Positions 15,693 to 24,325 of a DNA stretch of 64,000 nucleotides are shown piece by piece (position 1 is the stretch's first letter; each line of letters opens with the position of its first letter). This DNA is from Holophaga sp. Lineage in GTDB: Bacteria > Acidobacteriota > Holophagae > Holophagales > Holophagaceae. Location of the stretch: contig JADKBC010000049.1 in NCBI GenBank assembly GCA_016715205.1, positions 372,001-436,000 of the forward strand. Direction: 5' to 3'. A program made the translations under genes and the position numbers. Below the pieces are notes generated by a model. The model saw only the letters and a program-made list of their open reading frames with translations, was not told the DNA's origin and ran no database searches.

Positions 15693-16673
15693 GTGCGAAC
15701 TGACCTACCGACATCCGCATGCGCACCAGCCGTGGGCCGATTTGCGCCTTCGCCCACTGGGATTTTGCACCTGGGCAACCTGCGCACGGCCCTGGCCTCA
15801 TGGTTGTCCGTGAAGGTCAAAGGCGGTCAGTGGCTCGTTCGCATCGAGGATGTGGACCGTCATCGCTGCCGGGTGGAATTGGCCGAACGGCAACTTCAGG
15901 ACCTCGCGGCGCTGGGGTTGGTCAGTGATCAGTCCGTGCTCCGACAGTCGGCAAGGGAAACAACCTACGGCGAGGCGCTGGCGACCCTCCAAGCCCAGGG
16001 GACCTTGTACGCCTGCACCTGCACCCGCAAGGATTTGGCCCTGATGGCTTCGGCGCCCCACGGAGAGGATGGCCTGCGGCCCTATCCCGGATCCTGTCGA
16101 GGCCGCTCCTTAACCCAGGCCAAGGCCGATGCAGTGCGGTTTCATCTGCCTGTGGGGGAAGTGGCGTGGGAAGACCAGGTGCGTGGGCTCCAGCGGGATG
16201 ATCCCCATCAGTACACCGGAGACCCCCTTCTGTATCGACGCGATGGCTGCTTTGCCTACCATCTCGCCGTGGTGGTGGATGATGGAGCCCAGGGCATCAC
16301 GGAGGTGGTGCGCGGCGCGGATCTGCGCTGCGTAACGGCCACTCAGCTTCATCTGCAGGCGGCTTTGGGCCTTCCGCACCCAGCTTATGCGCACGTGGCC
16401 CTGGTGGCTGCTCCGGACGGTACCCGACTGGGTAAACGGTACGGGGCCCTGGGCCTTCAGGAACTGCAAGACCAAGGGATTGCCATCGCGGAAATGGTGG
16501 GTTGGTTGGGTTATTCCTTGGGGTGCCTGGATCGACCGGAGCCCTGCTCGGTACATGACCTTCTTCCAGGCTTTTCCTGGGATCGGGTCCCTGACCGAGC
16601 ACCCACTGCGGCTCCCCTGCAGGACCTGGTTGAATGGATCGGCCGTCATGCGGGGCCAAGTCTCAGGCCTTGA
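15693..16673 (+). CDS. gluQ: Glutamyl-Q tRNA(Asp) synthetase
   Basis: A truncated glutamyl-tRNA synthetase paralogue that attaches glutamate to queuosine at the wobble base of tRNA-Asp. HIGH-like motif in APSPTGILHLGNLRTA, zinc ligands CTCTRKD and YPGSC, and KMSKS-like LGKRYGAL. The anticodon-binding domain is absent, as expected (326 residues against about 300 in the family). The GTG at 15693 follows a GAGG ribosome-binding site at the right distance. The frame continues upstream, but those residues are unconserved and would overlap the peptidase gene. Confidence 0.9.
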   Translation: MRTDLPTSACAPAVGRFAPSPTGILHLGNLRTALASWLSVKVKGGQWLVRIEDVDRHRCRVELAERQLQDLAALGLVSDQSVLRQSARETTYGEALATLQAQGTLYACTCTRKDLALMASAPHGEDGLRPYPGSCRGRSLTQAKADAVRFHLPVGEVAWEDQVRGLQRDDPHQYTGDPLLYRRDGCFAYHLAVVVDDGAQGITEVVRGADLRCVTATQLHLQAALGLPHPAYAHVALVAAPDGTRLGKRYGALGLQELQDQGIAIAEMVGWLGYSLGCLDRPEPCSVHDLLPGFSWDRVPDRAPTAAPLQDLVEWIGRHAGPSLRP

Positions 16674-17418
16674 CGAGCGCCTTGATGACTTCTCCCGCCA
16701 TGATGAGACCCGCCACCGAGGGCACGAAGGATACGCTGCCGGGAATCTGGCGGCGGGAGCTGCAGGTGCGTTCCGTGCCCTTGGGGCAAATGCAGTTTTC
16801 CATGCAGTTGTTGTCCTCGTTCACCTGGGGCACCAGGATTTCCTCCTGGGAATAGACCACCTTAAGGTGGTTCACACCCCGCTTGCGGAGTTCCTTGCGC
16901 ATGGTGCGGGCCAGGGGGCAGTTGATGGTTTTAGCGATATCGGCGATTTCCAGACGGGTGGGGTCCAGCTTGTTGCCGGTGCCCATGCAACTGATGATGG
17001 GGATCCCGCGCCGATGGGCCTCGATGACCAGATCAAGTTTCCCGGTCACCGTATCGATGCAATCCAGGATGTGGTTCAGGTCCGGGGCAATGAGTTCGTC
17101 CGCAGAACCTGGGTTGTAGAACTTCTGGTGCAGGGTCACCTGGGCCTTGGGATTGATCTCCAGGATTCGGTTCCGCATGGCCTCCACCTTGAGCTGTCCC
17201 ACCGTTTTGCGGGTGGCGTGGAGCTGCCGGTTGAGGTTGGTAAGGCAAATGCGGTCATCGTCGATGAGGACCAAGTGGCCCACTCCGCAACGGGCCAGTG
17301 CCTCCACGGCAAAGGTGCCCACGCCCCCAATGCCGAACACAGCCACCTTGCTCTTTTCGAGCTTCGCAAGCCCATCTGCGCCCAGAAGCAGTTCAGTTCT
17401 TGAAAACGCATGCAGCAT
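16663..17418 (-). CDS. tcdA: tRNA threonylcarbamoyladenosine dehydratase (ThiF/E1-like)
   Basis: A 251-residue E1-like ATP-dependent enzyme that cyclises t6A37 to ct6A in tRNAs. The nucleotide-binding motif is VAVFGIGGVGTFAVEALARCG, then DDDRICLTNLNRQ. C-terminal features of the YgdL/CsdL branch are present (CMGTGNKLDPTR, and a Cys-rich segment CMENCICPKGTERTC). It converges on gluQ with an 11-base overlap; both are tRNA-modification genes. In E. coli, CsdL works with CsdA/CsdE, which are not seen here. Confidence 0.92.
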   Translation of the reverse strand: MLHAFSRTELLLGADGLAKLEKSKVAVFGIGGVGTFAVEALARCGVGHLVLIDDDRICLTNLNRQLHATRKTVGQLKVEAMRNRILEINPKAQVTLHQKFYNPGSADELIAPDLNHILDCIDTVTGKLDLVIEAHRRGIPIISCMGTGNKLDPTRLEIADIAKTINCPLARTMRKELRKRGVNHLKVVYSQEEILVPQVNEDNNCMENCICPKGTERTCSSRRQIPGSVSFVPSVAGLIMAGEVIKALVKA

Positions 17419-17570
17419 CCATCACCATCCAGGTTCATTATCTCCGGCCTGATGGCTTGAATGAGAACAGATCGCACTCGAGCTGGAGTGCGTGGCCTCA
17501 TTTCCAGGGCCAAGGGGCTTCCTGGAGAAAGCCTCCTGCTATGCTGGCCCGCTGGAAGGAGGCCCGTCCC

Positions 17571-18716
17571 ATGGAAAACCCGCTCCCCCAGCGACCCTAC
17601 CGCCGTGCCGACCACGGGGCCCACGTGCTGGTGGTGGAGGATGTGGCGGTCACGCGCGAATTCCTTCGCAGGCTGCTGGTGGACAATGGGTACCGGGTTT
17701 CAGATGCGGCCACAGGCGCTGAGGCCATTGCAACGCTGGATGAGGGCCTGCCAGATCTGGTGTTGTTGGATCTCCTCCTGCCTGATTTTCATGGTCTGGA
17801 GGTCTGCCGACACCTGCGTTCCCTGGAAGGCGGCGAAGATGTGCCCGTGCTGGTCATCACCATGGACGAACGCCCCGAAAGTCATGCCGAGGCAGTTCAG
17901 GCCGGGGTCGATGATTTCCTTCGCAAGCCCCTGCTGCCCACGGAACTTCGGACCCGAGTTCGAAGCCTGATCCGGCTACGCCACCTGCGCACGGAACTGC
18001 GTCGAGACACGGAAGCCATTCTCACGCTGCAGGCTCGCAAGGACGAGCTTCTGCAGTTTGTCGTGCATGATCTGAAAAACATGCTGGGTACCCTGTTGGC
18101 GAGTGTGGATCTGCTGGGAGAAGGCGCCTCGCCAACAGAGAAACGCCAGCGTTGCCGGATCGAAGGGACCGCCAAGAGCATGCTGGGTATGGTTCAGAAC
18201 ATGCTGGATCTCTCCATCCACGAGCAGGCGGGCTTGGTGCCACAGCCTGAGCGGATCAGCTTTGCCACCTGGATCGAACAGATCCGCCCAGAATTGGAAT
18301 GCATCACCCTGCGCCGCAACCAGTTCCTTGAACTGAACGTCCACCCCGACCTGGAAGTGGAGGCGGACCCTCAATTATTCGAGCGGGTGCTTTTCAACCT
18401 CCTGGAAAACGCCAGCAAGTTCGGCCCCAAGGAAAGCACCGTGCGGTTCCAGGCGGAACCCTTGGGTTCACTGGTGCGTTTTCAGGTGACGGACGAAGGT
18501 GAGGGTATACCAGCCGACATGAAGGATCGCATCTTCGACCGGTTCATCCGGGTGGATGCCCATTCCAGCGCCCACGCGGGCCGAGGCCTGGGCCTGGCCT
18601 TCTGTCACCTGGTAACCAACCTGCATGGTGGCCGCATCTGGGTGGAGGACCACGTCCCCAAGGGCAGTCGGTTCCTGATCGAATTGCCCCTGCGCTTTTG
18701 GGAACTGGAAGACTGA
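17571..18716 (+). CDS. Receiver-histidine kinase protein (REC, HisKA, HATPase)
   Basis: 381 residues, soluble. An N-terminal receiver has acidic residues in VVEDVAVTREF and phospho-acceptor Asp in LLDLLLPDFHG. The dimerisation/phospho-acceptor helix contains VVHDLKNMLGTLL, and the ATPase domain has ENASKFGP (N box), DEGEGIP and GRGLGLAFCH. The AAGGAGG ribosome-binding site at 17556-17562 supports the ATG at 17571, and earlier frames are not conserved. A receiver at the front of a kinase suggests control by an upstream phosphorelay. Confidence 0.9.
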   Translation: MENPLPQRPYRRADHGAHVLVVEDVAVTREFLRRLLVDNGYRVSDAATGAEAIATLDEGLPDLVLLDLLLPDFHGLEVCRHLRSLEGGEDVPVLVITMDERPESHAEAVQAGVDDFLRKPLLPTELRTRVRSLIRLRHLRTELRRDTEAILTLQARKDELLQFVVHDLKNMLGTLLASVDLLGEGASPTEKRQRCRIEGTAKSMLGMVQNMLDLSIHEQAGLVPQPERISFATWIEQIRPELECITLRRNQFLELNVHPDLEVEADPQLFERVLFNLLENASKFGPKESTVRFQAEPLGSLVRFQVTDEGEGIPADMKDRIFDRFIRVDAHSSAHAGRGLGLAFCHLVTNLHGGRIWVEDHVPKGSRFLIELPLRFWELED

Positions 18717-18779
18717 AGAATCGTCAGGGATTGCCCGATCTGGCGTGCATTGGCCGGTTCAATTGTCTTAGCCTGGATC

Positions 18780-19280
18780 ATGGATACTCATCTGCGTCCC
18801 TCCTCGTTGGCTGATCTGGAACGGCATGTGCAGCATCGGATCGCCATGTTCCGGGATATGGACTACGGCGATGACGAGGGTCGCGAGCGCATGGCGACGG
18901 CCTTCCGGGATCGCCTTCGGAGCTGGCTCACCACCGGGGAAGTGCGCGGCGTGGTGGCCGAGGAAGGTGGAACGGTCGTGGCTGGCGCCCTGCTTCAATT
19001 GAAAGAAGCACTGCCCAATCCCCTTTCGCCCCAGGCCGTGCGCGGCTACCTCTTCAATGTCTTCACCGAGCCCAGCCACCGGGGCCACGGGTTGGCCCGT
19101 CGCATGACCGAGGCGCTGTTGGACGTGGCCCAGACCCAGGGCGTAGGCATGGTGGATCTGCATGCGAGCCGGGATGCGGAAACCCTCTACCGGTCCATGG
19201 GGTTTGAACCCACACCGGAATTTAGATTGGTACTGGATCCAACCATCCGAAAACCTGGGCAGTGGCTGGAGCGACGTTAG
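18780..19280 (+). CDS. GNAT-family N-acetyltransferase
   Basis: 166 residues with the acetyl-CoA binding motif of the family (LFNVFTEPSHRGHGLARRMTEALLD), a preceding strand carrying GVVAEEGGTVVAGALL and a C-terminal GFEPTPEFRL. The substrate is unknown. Starts 63 bases after the kinase gene and is followed by a terminator at 19345-19366. Confidence 0.85.
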   Translation: MDTHLRPSSLADLERHVQHRIAMFRDMDYGDDEGRERMATAFRDRLRSWLTTGEVRGVVAEEGGTVVAGALLQLKEALPNPLSPQAVRGYLFNVFTEPSHRGHGLARRMTEALLDVAQTQGVGMVDLHASRDAETLYRSMGFEPTPEFRLVLDPTIRKPGQWLERR

Positions 19281-19344
19281 GAGCACCACCGCGAAGAGTT
19301 CTCCGGGATGTCACATTCGCTTGGAGGGACGGACGTACGATGGA

Positions 19345-19366
19345 AAGGGGTTCGCAGCCCCTTTTT
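19345..19366 (+). terminator. Rho-independent terminator after the acetyltransferase gene
   Basis: AAGGGG (19345-19350), loop TTCGCAG, CCCCTT (19358-19363) and a continuing T-run. It ends 13 bases before the PPK2 start. A longer PPK2 frame would run through it, so the later ATG at 19379 is preferred. Confidence 0.55.
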
Positions 19367-19378
19367 GAGAAAGCCACC

Positions 19379-20356
19379 ATGCTCGATTCCGGACCCGAAT
19401 TGACCCCTTCCGAAGCGGACAACATCCCACTCGACCCGCCCCTCGAAAACCCTGAATTCGTGATGGTGGATGGGGAAAAGGTCTCCCTTGCCGAATTGCT
19501 GGCGGAATGGAAAGTGCTCAAGGCTTCCGATCCTAAGCAGAAGGCCATGATCCTGAAGGCGGTCAAGAGCTACCGGAAGGAACAGGAACTGCATCCCTAT
19601 CAGGCGGAACTGATCCAGATGCAGAATCACCTGATCGCCACCAACCGACGCATGGTCATCGTGTTCGAGGGCCGGGATGCGGCAGGCAAGGGTGGCACCA
19701 TTCGCCTGGTGGCGCGCCACATGAATGAACGCCATTACCGGATCGTGGCCCTGGGTAAGCCCACTGCCCAGGAAGAAACCCAGTGGTATTACCAGAAGTA
19801 CGTGGCCCAGTTTCCCTCGGGTGGCGAGATCGTGATGTTCGACCGCAGCTGGTATACCCGCGCCATGGTGGAGCGCGTCTTTGGGTTCTGCACGGAAAAA
19901 GAGCACAAGGACTTCATGCGCGGCGTGGTGGGTTTTGAAAAGGACCTGGTCCGCCAGGGCACCATCCTCGTGAAGCTCTACTTCAGCGTTACCCAAGAGG
20001 TACAGGCCGCCCGTTTTGAACGCCGCCAGACGGACCCACTTCGGCGCTGGAAACTGAGCCAGGTGGACCTGCAGGCCCAGGATCGCTGGGACGATTTCAC
20101 CAATGTGAAATACGACATGCTGAAACGGACCAACACGCCCATTTCGCCCTGGTTTGTCATCCGCTCCGACGACAAGCACCAGGCGCGATTGAACACCATG
20201 AAACTGATCCTGAACAGCGTGCCTTACGAACGCTTGGACCCCACGCTGGACTTCGTGCCCGACCCCGAGATCGTGATCTCAGGCGCCCGGGAACTGGAAA
20301 TTCTGGAAGCCGAGCGCCTGAGGAAGGGCAAGGCCCCACAGGAAATCATTGTCTGA
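19379..20356 (+). CDS. ppk2: Polyphosphate kinase 2 family protein
   Basis: 325 residues. PPK2 enzymes move phosphate between polyphosphate and nucleotides (GTP/ATP synthesis from the diphosphates, or AMP phosphorylation, depending on class). Walker A EGRDAAGKGGTI, the Walker B/lid region FDRSWYTRAMVERVFGF and the RRWKLSQVDLQAQDRWDDF motif are all present in order. A single-domain protein of this length fits class I or II; the class cannot be fixed by eye. It is monocistronic, ending in two terminator hairpins. Confidence 0.93.
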   Translation: MLDSGPELTPSEADNIPLDPPLENPEFVMVDGEKVSLAELLAEWKVLKASDPKQKAMILKAVKSYRKEQELHPYQAELIQMQNHLIATNRRMVIVFEGRDAAGKGGTIRLVARHMNERHYRIVALGKPTAQEETQWYYQKYVAQFPSGGEIVMFDRSWYTRAMVERVFGFCTEKEHKDFMRGVVGFEKDLVRQGTILVKLYFSVTQEVQAARFERRQTDPLRRWKLSQVDLQAQDRWDDFTNVKYDMLKRTNTPISPWFVIRSDDKHQARLNTMKLILNSVPYERLDPTLDFVPDPEIVISGARELEILEAERLRKGKAPQEIIV

Positions 20357-20400
20357 TCGCACGTCGCGTTAAACGGGAAGCAAGATTCCCAAGCTGGATT

Positions 20401-20453
20401 AGGAAAGATCCTCTCGCCGCCAAGACATCGGCGTCTTGGTGATCTTTCCTTTT
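20401..20453 (+). terminator. Compound hairpin terminator after ppk2
   Basis: Outer arms AGGAAAGATC (20401-20410) and GATCTTTCCT (20441-20450) are perfectly paired and enclose an inner stem CCAAGAC (20420-20426) / GTCTTGG (20433-20439). A T-run follows. Placed 44 bases after the ppk2 stop. Confidence 0.65.
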
Positions 20454-20474
20454 GAACGCAAATCAAATGGCAAA

Positions 20475-20522
20475 CAAAAGAGAAGGGCCACGCCAACCGG
20501 CCTAGCCCTTCTCTTTGTTTTT
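20475..20522. terminator. Bidirectional terminator between ppk2 and the cytochrome c biogenesis operon
   Basis: AGAGAAGGGC (20479-20488) pairs with GCCCTTCTCT (20505-20514). An A-rich flank on the left and TTGTTTTT on the right give a U-tract on both strands. It sits between convergent genes. Confidence 0.75.
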
Positions 20523-20549
20523 CCCTGTTTTTTTGTCGCGCTGACAGTG

Positions 20550-22310
20550 CTATTTCGCCGGTAACACACGCTTCCAGAACATCGGCGGGGCCAGACAAAG
20601 CGCCATCAGGATGAGTTGCGACGCGATGAAGCCGCTGAGGGCCCAGAAGGCCTTGTCCATGAAGCCGTAGGAATGGAGGCCTACGCCCAGCATGTTCACA
20701 CCGAACCACGACAGGCTGGTGATGATGTTGCCGAAGATCGCCATGGCCATGATGCCCCGGTCGCGCACATAGCCCGCCAACCGCGCGTGAAGAATGATGG
20801 CGTTCCAGAGCACGATGAGCAGCGCTCCGTTTTCCTTGGGATCCCAGCCCCAGAAGCGGCCCCAGGATTGATCGGCCCAGATGCCGCCTAGCACCGTGCC
20901 GACGAAGCTGAAGAGCAACGCGAAGCAGATCACGCCAAAGGCCATGCCAGAAAGGGCCTTGGTGGTTTCAGGGTCGGATTCGCCCACGATTTGTTTGCGC
21001 AGGGTGTAGCCGATGGCAATGGCCCCGGCCAGGAAAGTGCCGCTGTAGCCGATGGTGATGGCCACCACGTGCGTGGCCAGCCAGAAATTGGAATCCAGCA
21101 CGGCGCGCATCATTTCCATGGTGTCGCCATCCGCTGCCAAATGGTGGGCCACGATGAGCGAGCCGAAACCCGCGGCGGCAGCCACAGCGGTGCCAAAGCC
21201 CTTGCGATAGATGCGTTCCAGGACGATGCCCAGGATCACAGCGCCCCAACCCACAAAGACAGCCGACGAGTAGAGGTTCGTGACGGGCGGGCGGCCCTGG
21301 AGAATGATGCGGGAGGCCAACCCGATGGTATGGACCACGGAACCGGCCAGGAGCAGGGCAAAGGCGGTGGGCTGAAGCAGTTCCCGTTTCCAGGCCCAGG
21401 AGGTAAAGAGTGTCAGTAGCGCCAGCACGTAGATCACCATGCCTGCGTAGAAGGGCTGGGCGCGGTTGAATCGCAATTCGCTATCGGCCTGATGCTGAGC
21501 GCCCGGCTGAAGCGCCAAGTGCTGGCCCCGCAGGTCGGTCACGGCCTGGTTGAAACGCTGGGCGTCCCCAATGGCATAGGCGCCGCCAATCTGGGCGACA
21601 AGGCCCAGGCCTGGATGCAGCATCCCCATGCTGCGCGCACGCATGGCTTCGCCGGTGTTCTTCCAGGCGTCCTGGCCCTGTCCTGCCAGGGGAGGCAGGG
21701 GCCGGAAAAAGGCCAACTGGATCATCGATTCCTGGCGGGCAGCGATTTCGGGATTGCCCATCTGGGCGAGTTCCAGGGCCAGGCCAGGGCTGTCGGCCAG
21801 CTGAATGGAATTCCGCAGGCGGTGATACAAAAGCAGGCGTGAATACAGGTTTTCGATGGCATTTTGGAACCGATCCCGCTTCGGTGCCTCGATGGCGTGG
21901 GCCGCCTGTGCCTGGCGTTCGATGGCATCGATGTGAGGAATGATGGTCTCGAAACTGAAATATCGGTCTGCGGTCTGCTGCAGTCCAATGAGGCCGAGCA
22001 CGTCAGGGTCATTGATCACGAACACCGGCTGACGGTCCGCCACCTGGGGGCGGAACAGGAGATCGGCCAGCCATTCGTCGGGCTGAATGGTGCGCCCTTC
22101 AAACCGAAAACTCTGCTGACTGCGAATGACCAAAAGGGAATTCCGCGCGATGGAATTCAACGGCTTGACCCGGCCGCCTTCCAGCACGGGCAGGCCGCCA
22201 AAGGCATTCAAGTCGAAGCCGCGCACCGGGGCAGAGGGCAGCGCCAACACCAGCGTGGCGACCAGGGCCAGGAGCCCCGCAACCCAGGGGAGGTATTTGG
22301 TGAGCTTCAT
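20550..22310 (-). CDS. ccsA: System II cytochrome c biogenesis protein CcsA (ResC)
   Basis: 586 residues, polytopic. With ResB it exports heme and attaches it to apocytochromes c. A first transmembrane segment and a roughly 270-residue extracytoplasmic N-terminal region precede the multi-helix CcsA core, which carries the tryptophan-rich heme-handling motif WGRFWGWDPKENGALL. The long N-terminal part is typical of the extended CcsA variants found in Acidobacteria, Bacteroidetes and epsilonproteobacteria. The start at MKLTKYLPW overlaps the resB stop by four bases, so the pair is translationally coupled. Confidence 0.93.
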   Translation of the reverse strand: MKLTKYLPWVAGLLALVATLVLALPSAPVRGFDLNAFGGLPVLEGGRVKPLNSIARNSLLVIRSQQSFRFEGRTIQPDEWLADLLFRPQVADRQPVFVINDPDVLGLIGLQQTADRYFSFETIIPHIDAIERQAQAAHAIEAPKRDRFQNAIENLYSRLLLYHRLRNSIQLADSPGLALELAQMGNPEIAARQESMIQLAFFRPLPPLAGQGQDAWKNTGEAMRARSMGMLHPGLGLVAQIGGAYAIGDAQRFNQAVTDLRGQHLALQPGAQHQADSELRFNRAQPFYAGMVIYVLALLTLFTSWAWKRELLQPTAFALLLAGSVVHTIGLASRIILQGRPPVTNLYSSAVFVGWGAVILGIVLERIYRKGFGTAVAAAAGFGSLIVAHHLAADGDTMEMMRAVLDSNFWLATHVVAITIGYSGTFLAGAIAIGYTLRKQIVGESDPETTKALSGMAFGVICFALLFSFVGTVLGGIWADQSWGRFWGWDPKENGALLIVLWNAIILHARLAGYVRDRGIMAMAIFGNIITSLSWFGVNMLGVGLHSYGFMDKAFWALSGFIASQLILMALCLAPPMFWKRVLPAK

Positions 22311-23470
22311 GCAGACCTCCGGGCCATGGAGCGGCGCAGGGACAGGATGAAATGCAGCAGGAGGCCAATCGTCACCAGCACGCATGAAATGTAGGGCAGG
22401 AGCCAACCAGGGTTCTGAACCACCTGCAGAATGGTGATGGTGTCGCCCTCAAAGCCCGATTGATAAAAGGTTCGCCCCTGATACCGCAGTGGCTGGTTCA
22501 TGTAGATCAGCACTTCCCGGTCTTCACCTCGGGTGGGGTTTTGCAGCTGCACCAGGCTGGAGAAATTCTTGGGGATATCGGTACCGGGATACACGTCGTG
22601 GCGGAACTTTTTAAGGCTAAGCGAATAGGGCAAATACTGACGTTGAATGCGCATGGAAAGGATGTAGGTACGCCCTTCGTGGATGAAGGATTGGGGTGCC
22701 CCCAGCATGGTGGAAACCAGCCAGACGCCGTAGCTCTGACCACCGGCCATGGGTTCCACCAGGGCCGCGGTCTGGTTCATCTTGTTCTCGGCACTCTCCA
22801 CCTGAAGCTCGGTCACCTTGACGGTGGCGCCCACCCCCCGGGTGGCCAAAGGCGCATGATCCTCGGGGGCCAGTGGCCCCATGGCCGAATTTTTGTAGTA
22901 GCGAGCCACCTTGACCGAAAGGGGACTGCCCTTGAGCGGAATGACCCCGCCCTTGGCCAGGCGCGCCGCAGGAACCGTGAAGACATTCTCGTACCCTGGG
23001 TCGGAGACGTCCCGGATGACCAGTTCCGTGTCTCGATAGCTCTCCAGGAAGTTCACCGTTTCGCCTTCGCGAATGATCATGCGGTGCTCGACCTGCATGG
23101 AGCCTGAGACGAATTCACCCGCCACCAGGAGGATGAGGCCTAGGTGCACAATCCACAGCCCGGCCTTTTTCCACGAAAAGGTGAAGCGAACAATGAGCGC
23201 CACGATGAGGTTGAGGGTGAGGACAAAGCCCACCAGCGCCCCACCGGGGAAAACGGGCACCTGAAAGGCGTACCCCTTCGGCGCCCACCAGACGATCCAA
23301 CTGCGCATGTAGGTATTCACGGCGCCCAAGGTGCCCATCTCTACTTGGGCAATGGTACAGAGGAAGACCAGGGCGATGAGGAGCGCTAGGCACGTAATCG
23401 TGAGTTGCAGCGACGCCAGGGTGGTCCAGATGCGTCGACCCAGTTGGGAAAGGCTAGTTGGCAGATTCAA
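22307..23470 (-). CDS. resB: System II cytochrome c biogenesis protein ResB
   Basis: 387 residues. Three N-terminal transmembrane helices (about residues 15-40, 70-95 and 103-123) are followed by a large periplasmic domain and a C-terminal helix near VQNPGWLLPYISCVLVTIG, as in ResB/Ccs1. Works with CcsA as the heme transporter/synthetase. The first bases overlap the end of the upstream lipoprotein gene by 17 bases, making a three-gene operon with ccsA. Confidence 0.92.
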   Translation of the reverse strand: MNLPTSLSQLGRRIWTTLASLQLTITCLALLIALVFLCTIAQVEMGTLGAVNTYMRSWIVWWAPKGYAFQVPVFPGGALVGFVLTLNLIVALIVRFTFSWKKAGLWIVHLGLILLVAGEFVSGSMQVEHRMIIREGETVNFLESYRDTELVIRDVSDPGYENVFTVPAARLAKGGVIPLKGSPLSVKVARYYKNSAMGPLAPEDHAPLATRGVGATVKVTELQVESAENKMNQTAALVEPMAGGQSYGVWLVSTMLGAPQSFIHEGRTYILSMRIQRQYLPYSLSLKKFRHDVYPGTDIPKNFSSLVQLQNPTRGEDREVLIYMNQPLRYQGRTFYQSGFEGDTITILQVVQNPGWLLPYISCVLVTIGLLLHFILSLRRSMARRSA

Positions 23471-24059
23471 GGCGCAGGCTCTCCATCAATCGCATGAATT
23501 CAGGCTTGGCTTGGGCCACAGGGCCGGCATCGCCCACCATCTTCAGGAACCAGGTGCTGCCATCCGGGGTGGAAAGCTGGCCCGTTACCATGCGGGTTTT
23601 AACTTGGCCATCACTGGTGAAATCGAACACTGCCACTGTTCCTGCTTTGGCCTTCACCACTTGGCGAGTACTCGCCAGAGCCTTTTCGTCGGTGGGAGGC
23701 AGGCCGATCTGACCACGCCAGCGATTGACATTGGCCAGTTCGCCGCCGGCGGCTCCTGCCAGCACCACGACGGAGACATCCACCTTGCCCTGGACCGGGG
23801 ATTTCAGGGTGGCGAACCGCATGCCGCTGCCCTTTTCTTCGGTCCAGCCCTTGGGCAGGGTCCACTTCAGCCCGCCACCTGAAGGCGGCGGAGGCAGTTC
23901 GCCCGTACCCATATTCATGCCCTGGGTCGGAGGCATGGCCATGGGGGAGGAAGCTGGGCCATTTTCCTTAGCCACGCGATAGGTTTGAACGTCATCCCTG
24001 GAACAGCCCACGGCTAAAAAAACCGAGGCCACGAGCGCGGTGCGAAGGGGGATGTTCAT
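23454..24059 (-). CDS. Lipoprotein of unknown function in the cytochrome c biogenesis operon
   Basis: 201 residues. The signal peptide ends at the lipobox FLAVGC. A low-complexity Pro/Met/Gly linker (PPTQGMNMG, PPPPSGGG) precedes a compact alpha/beta domain starting LKWTLPKGW and ending FMRLMESLRL. The Met-rich linker could bind copper, but that is only a guess. The 17-base overlap with resB makes a role in cytochrome c or heme maturation plausible. Confidence 0.7.
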   Translation of the reverse strand: MNIPLRTALVASVFLAVGCSRDDVQTYRVAKENGPASSPMAMPPTQGMNMGTGELPPPPSGGGLKWTLPKGWTEEKGSGMRFATLKSPVQGKVDVSVVVLAGAAGGELANVNRWRGQIGLPPTDEKALASTRQVVKAKAGTVAVFDFTSDGQVKTRMVTGQLSTPDGSTWFLKMVGDAGPVAQAKPEFMRLMESLRLESAN

Positions 24060-24079
24060 CGTGGGAGCTCCTTAAGGAT

Positions 24080-24325
24080 TCAGCGCAATAGGGGTTCAAG
24101 GGTCTGATCAATGAGACGCGCCAAGGCCCGGTCCTTTTCTGTGATGCCGCCCGCATCATGGGTGGTCAGGGTAAATCGCACATAACCCCACCCAAAAGCA
24201 ATATCAGGATGATGGTTCAGGGCTTCGGCGGGTGCCACCACGGCCTGCGCCAGGGTAAAGGCCGACAGGAAATCAGGCGTTTTCAAATCACGTTGCAACG
24301 AAGTGGTGGTTTCAATCCAGGTCAT
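24080..24325 (-). CDS. phhB: Pterin-4a-carbinolamine dehydratase
   Basis: 81 residues. Dehydrates 4a-hydroxytetrahydrobiopterin formed by phenylalanine hydroxylase, so the cofactor can be recycled. The motif LNHHPDIAFGWGYVRFTLTT contains the paired His residues of the active site; GGITEKDRALA follows, as in the family. The ATG overlaps the phenylalanine hydroxylase stop by four bases, which fits the coupled function. Slightly shorter than most (about 95-110), with a brief N-terminus. Confidence 0.9.
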   Translation of the reverse strand: MTWIETTTSLQRDLKTPDFLSAFTLAQAVVAPAEALNHHPDIAFGWGYVRFTLTTHDAGGITEKDRALARLIDQTLEPLLR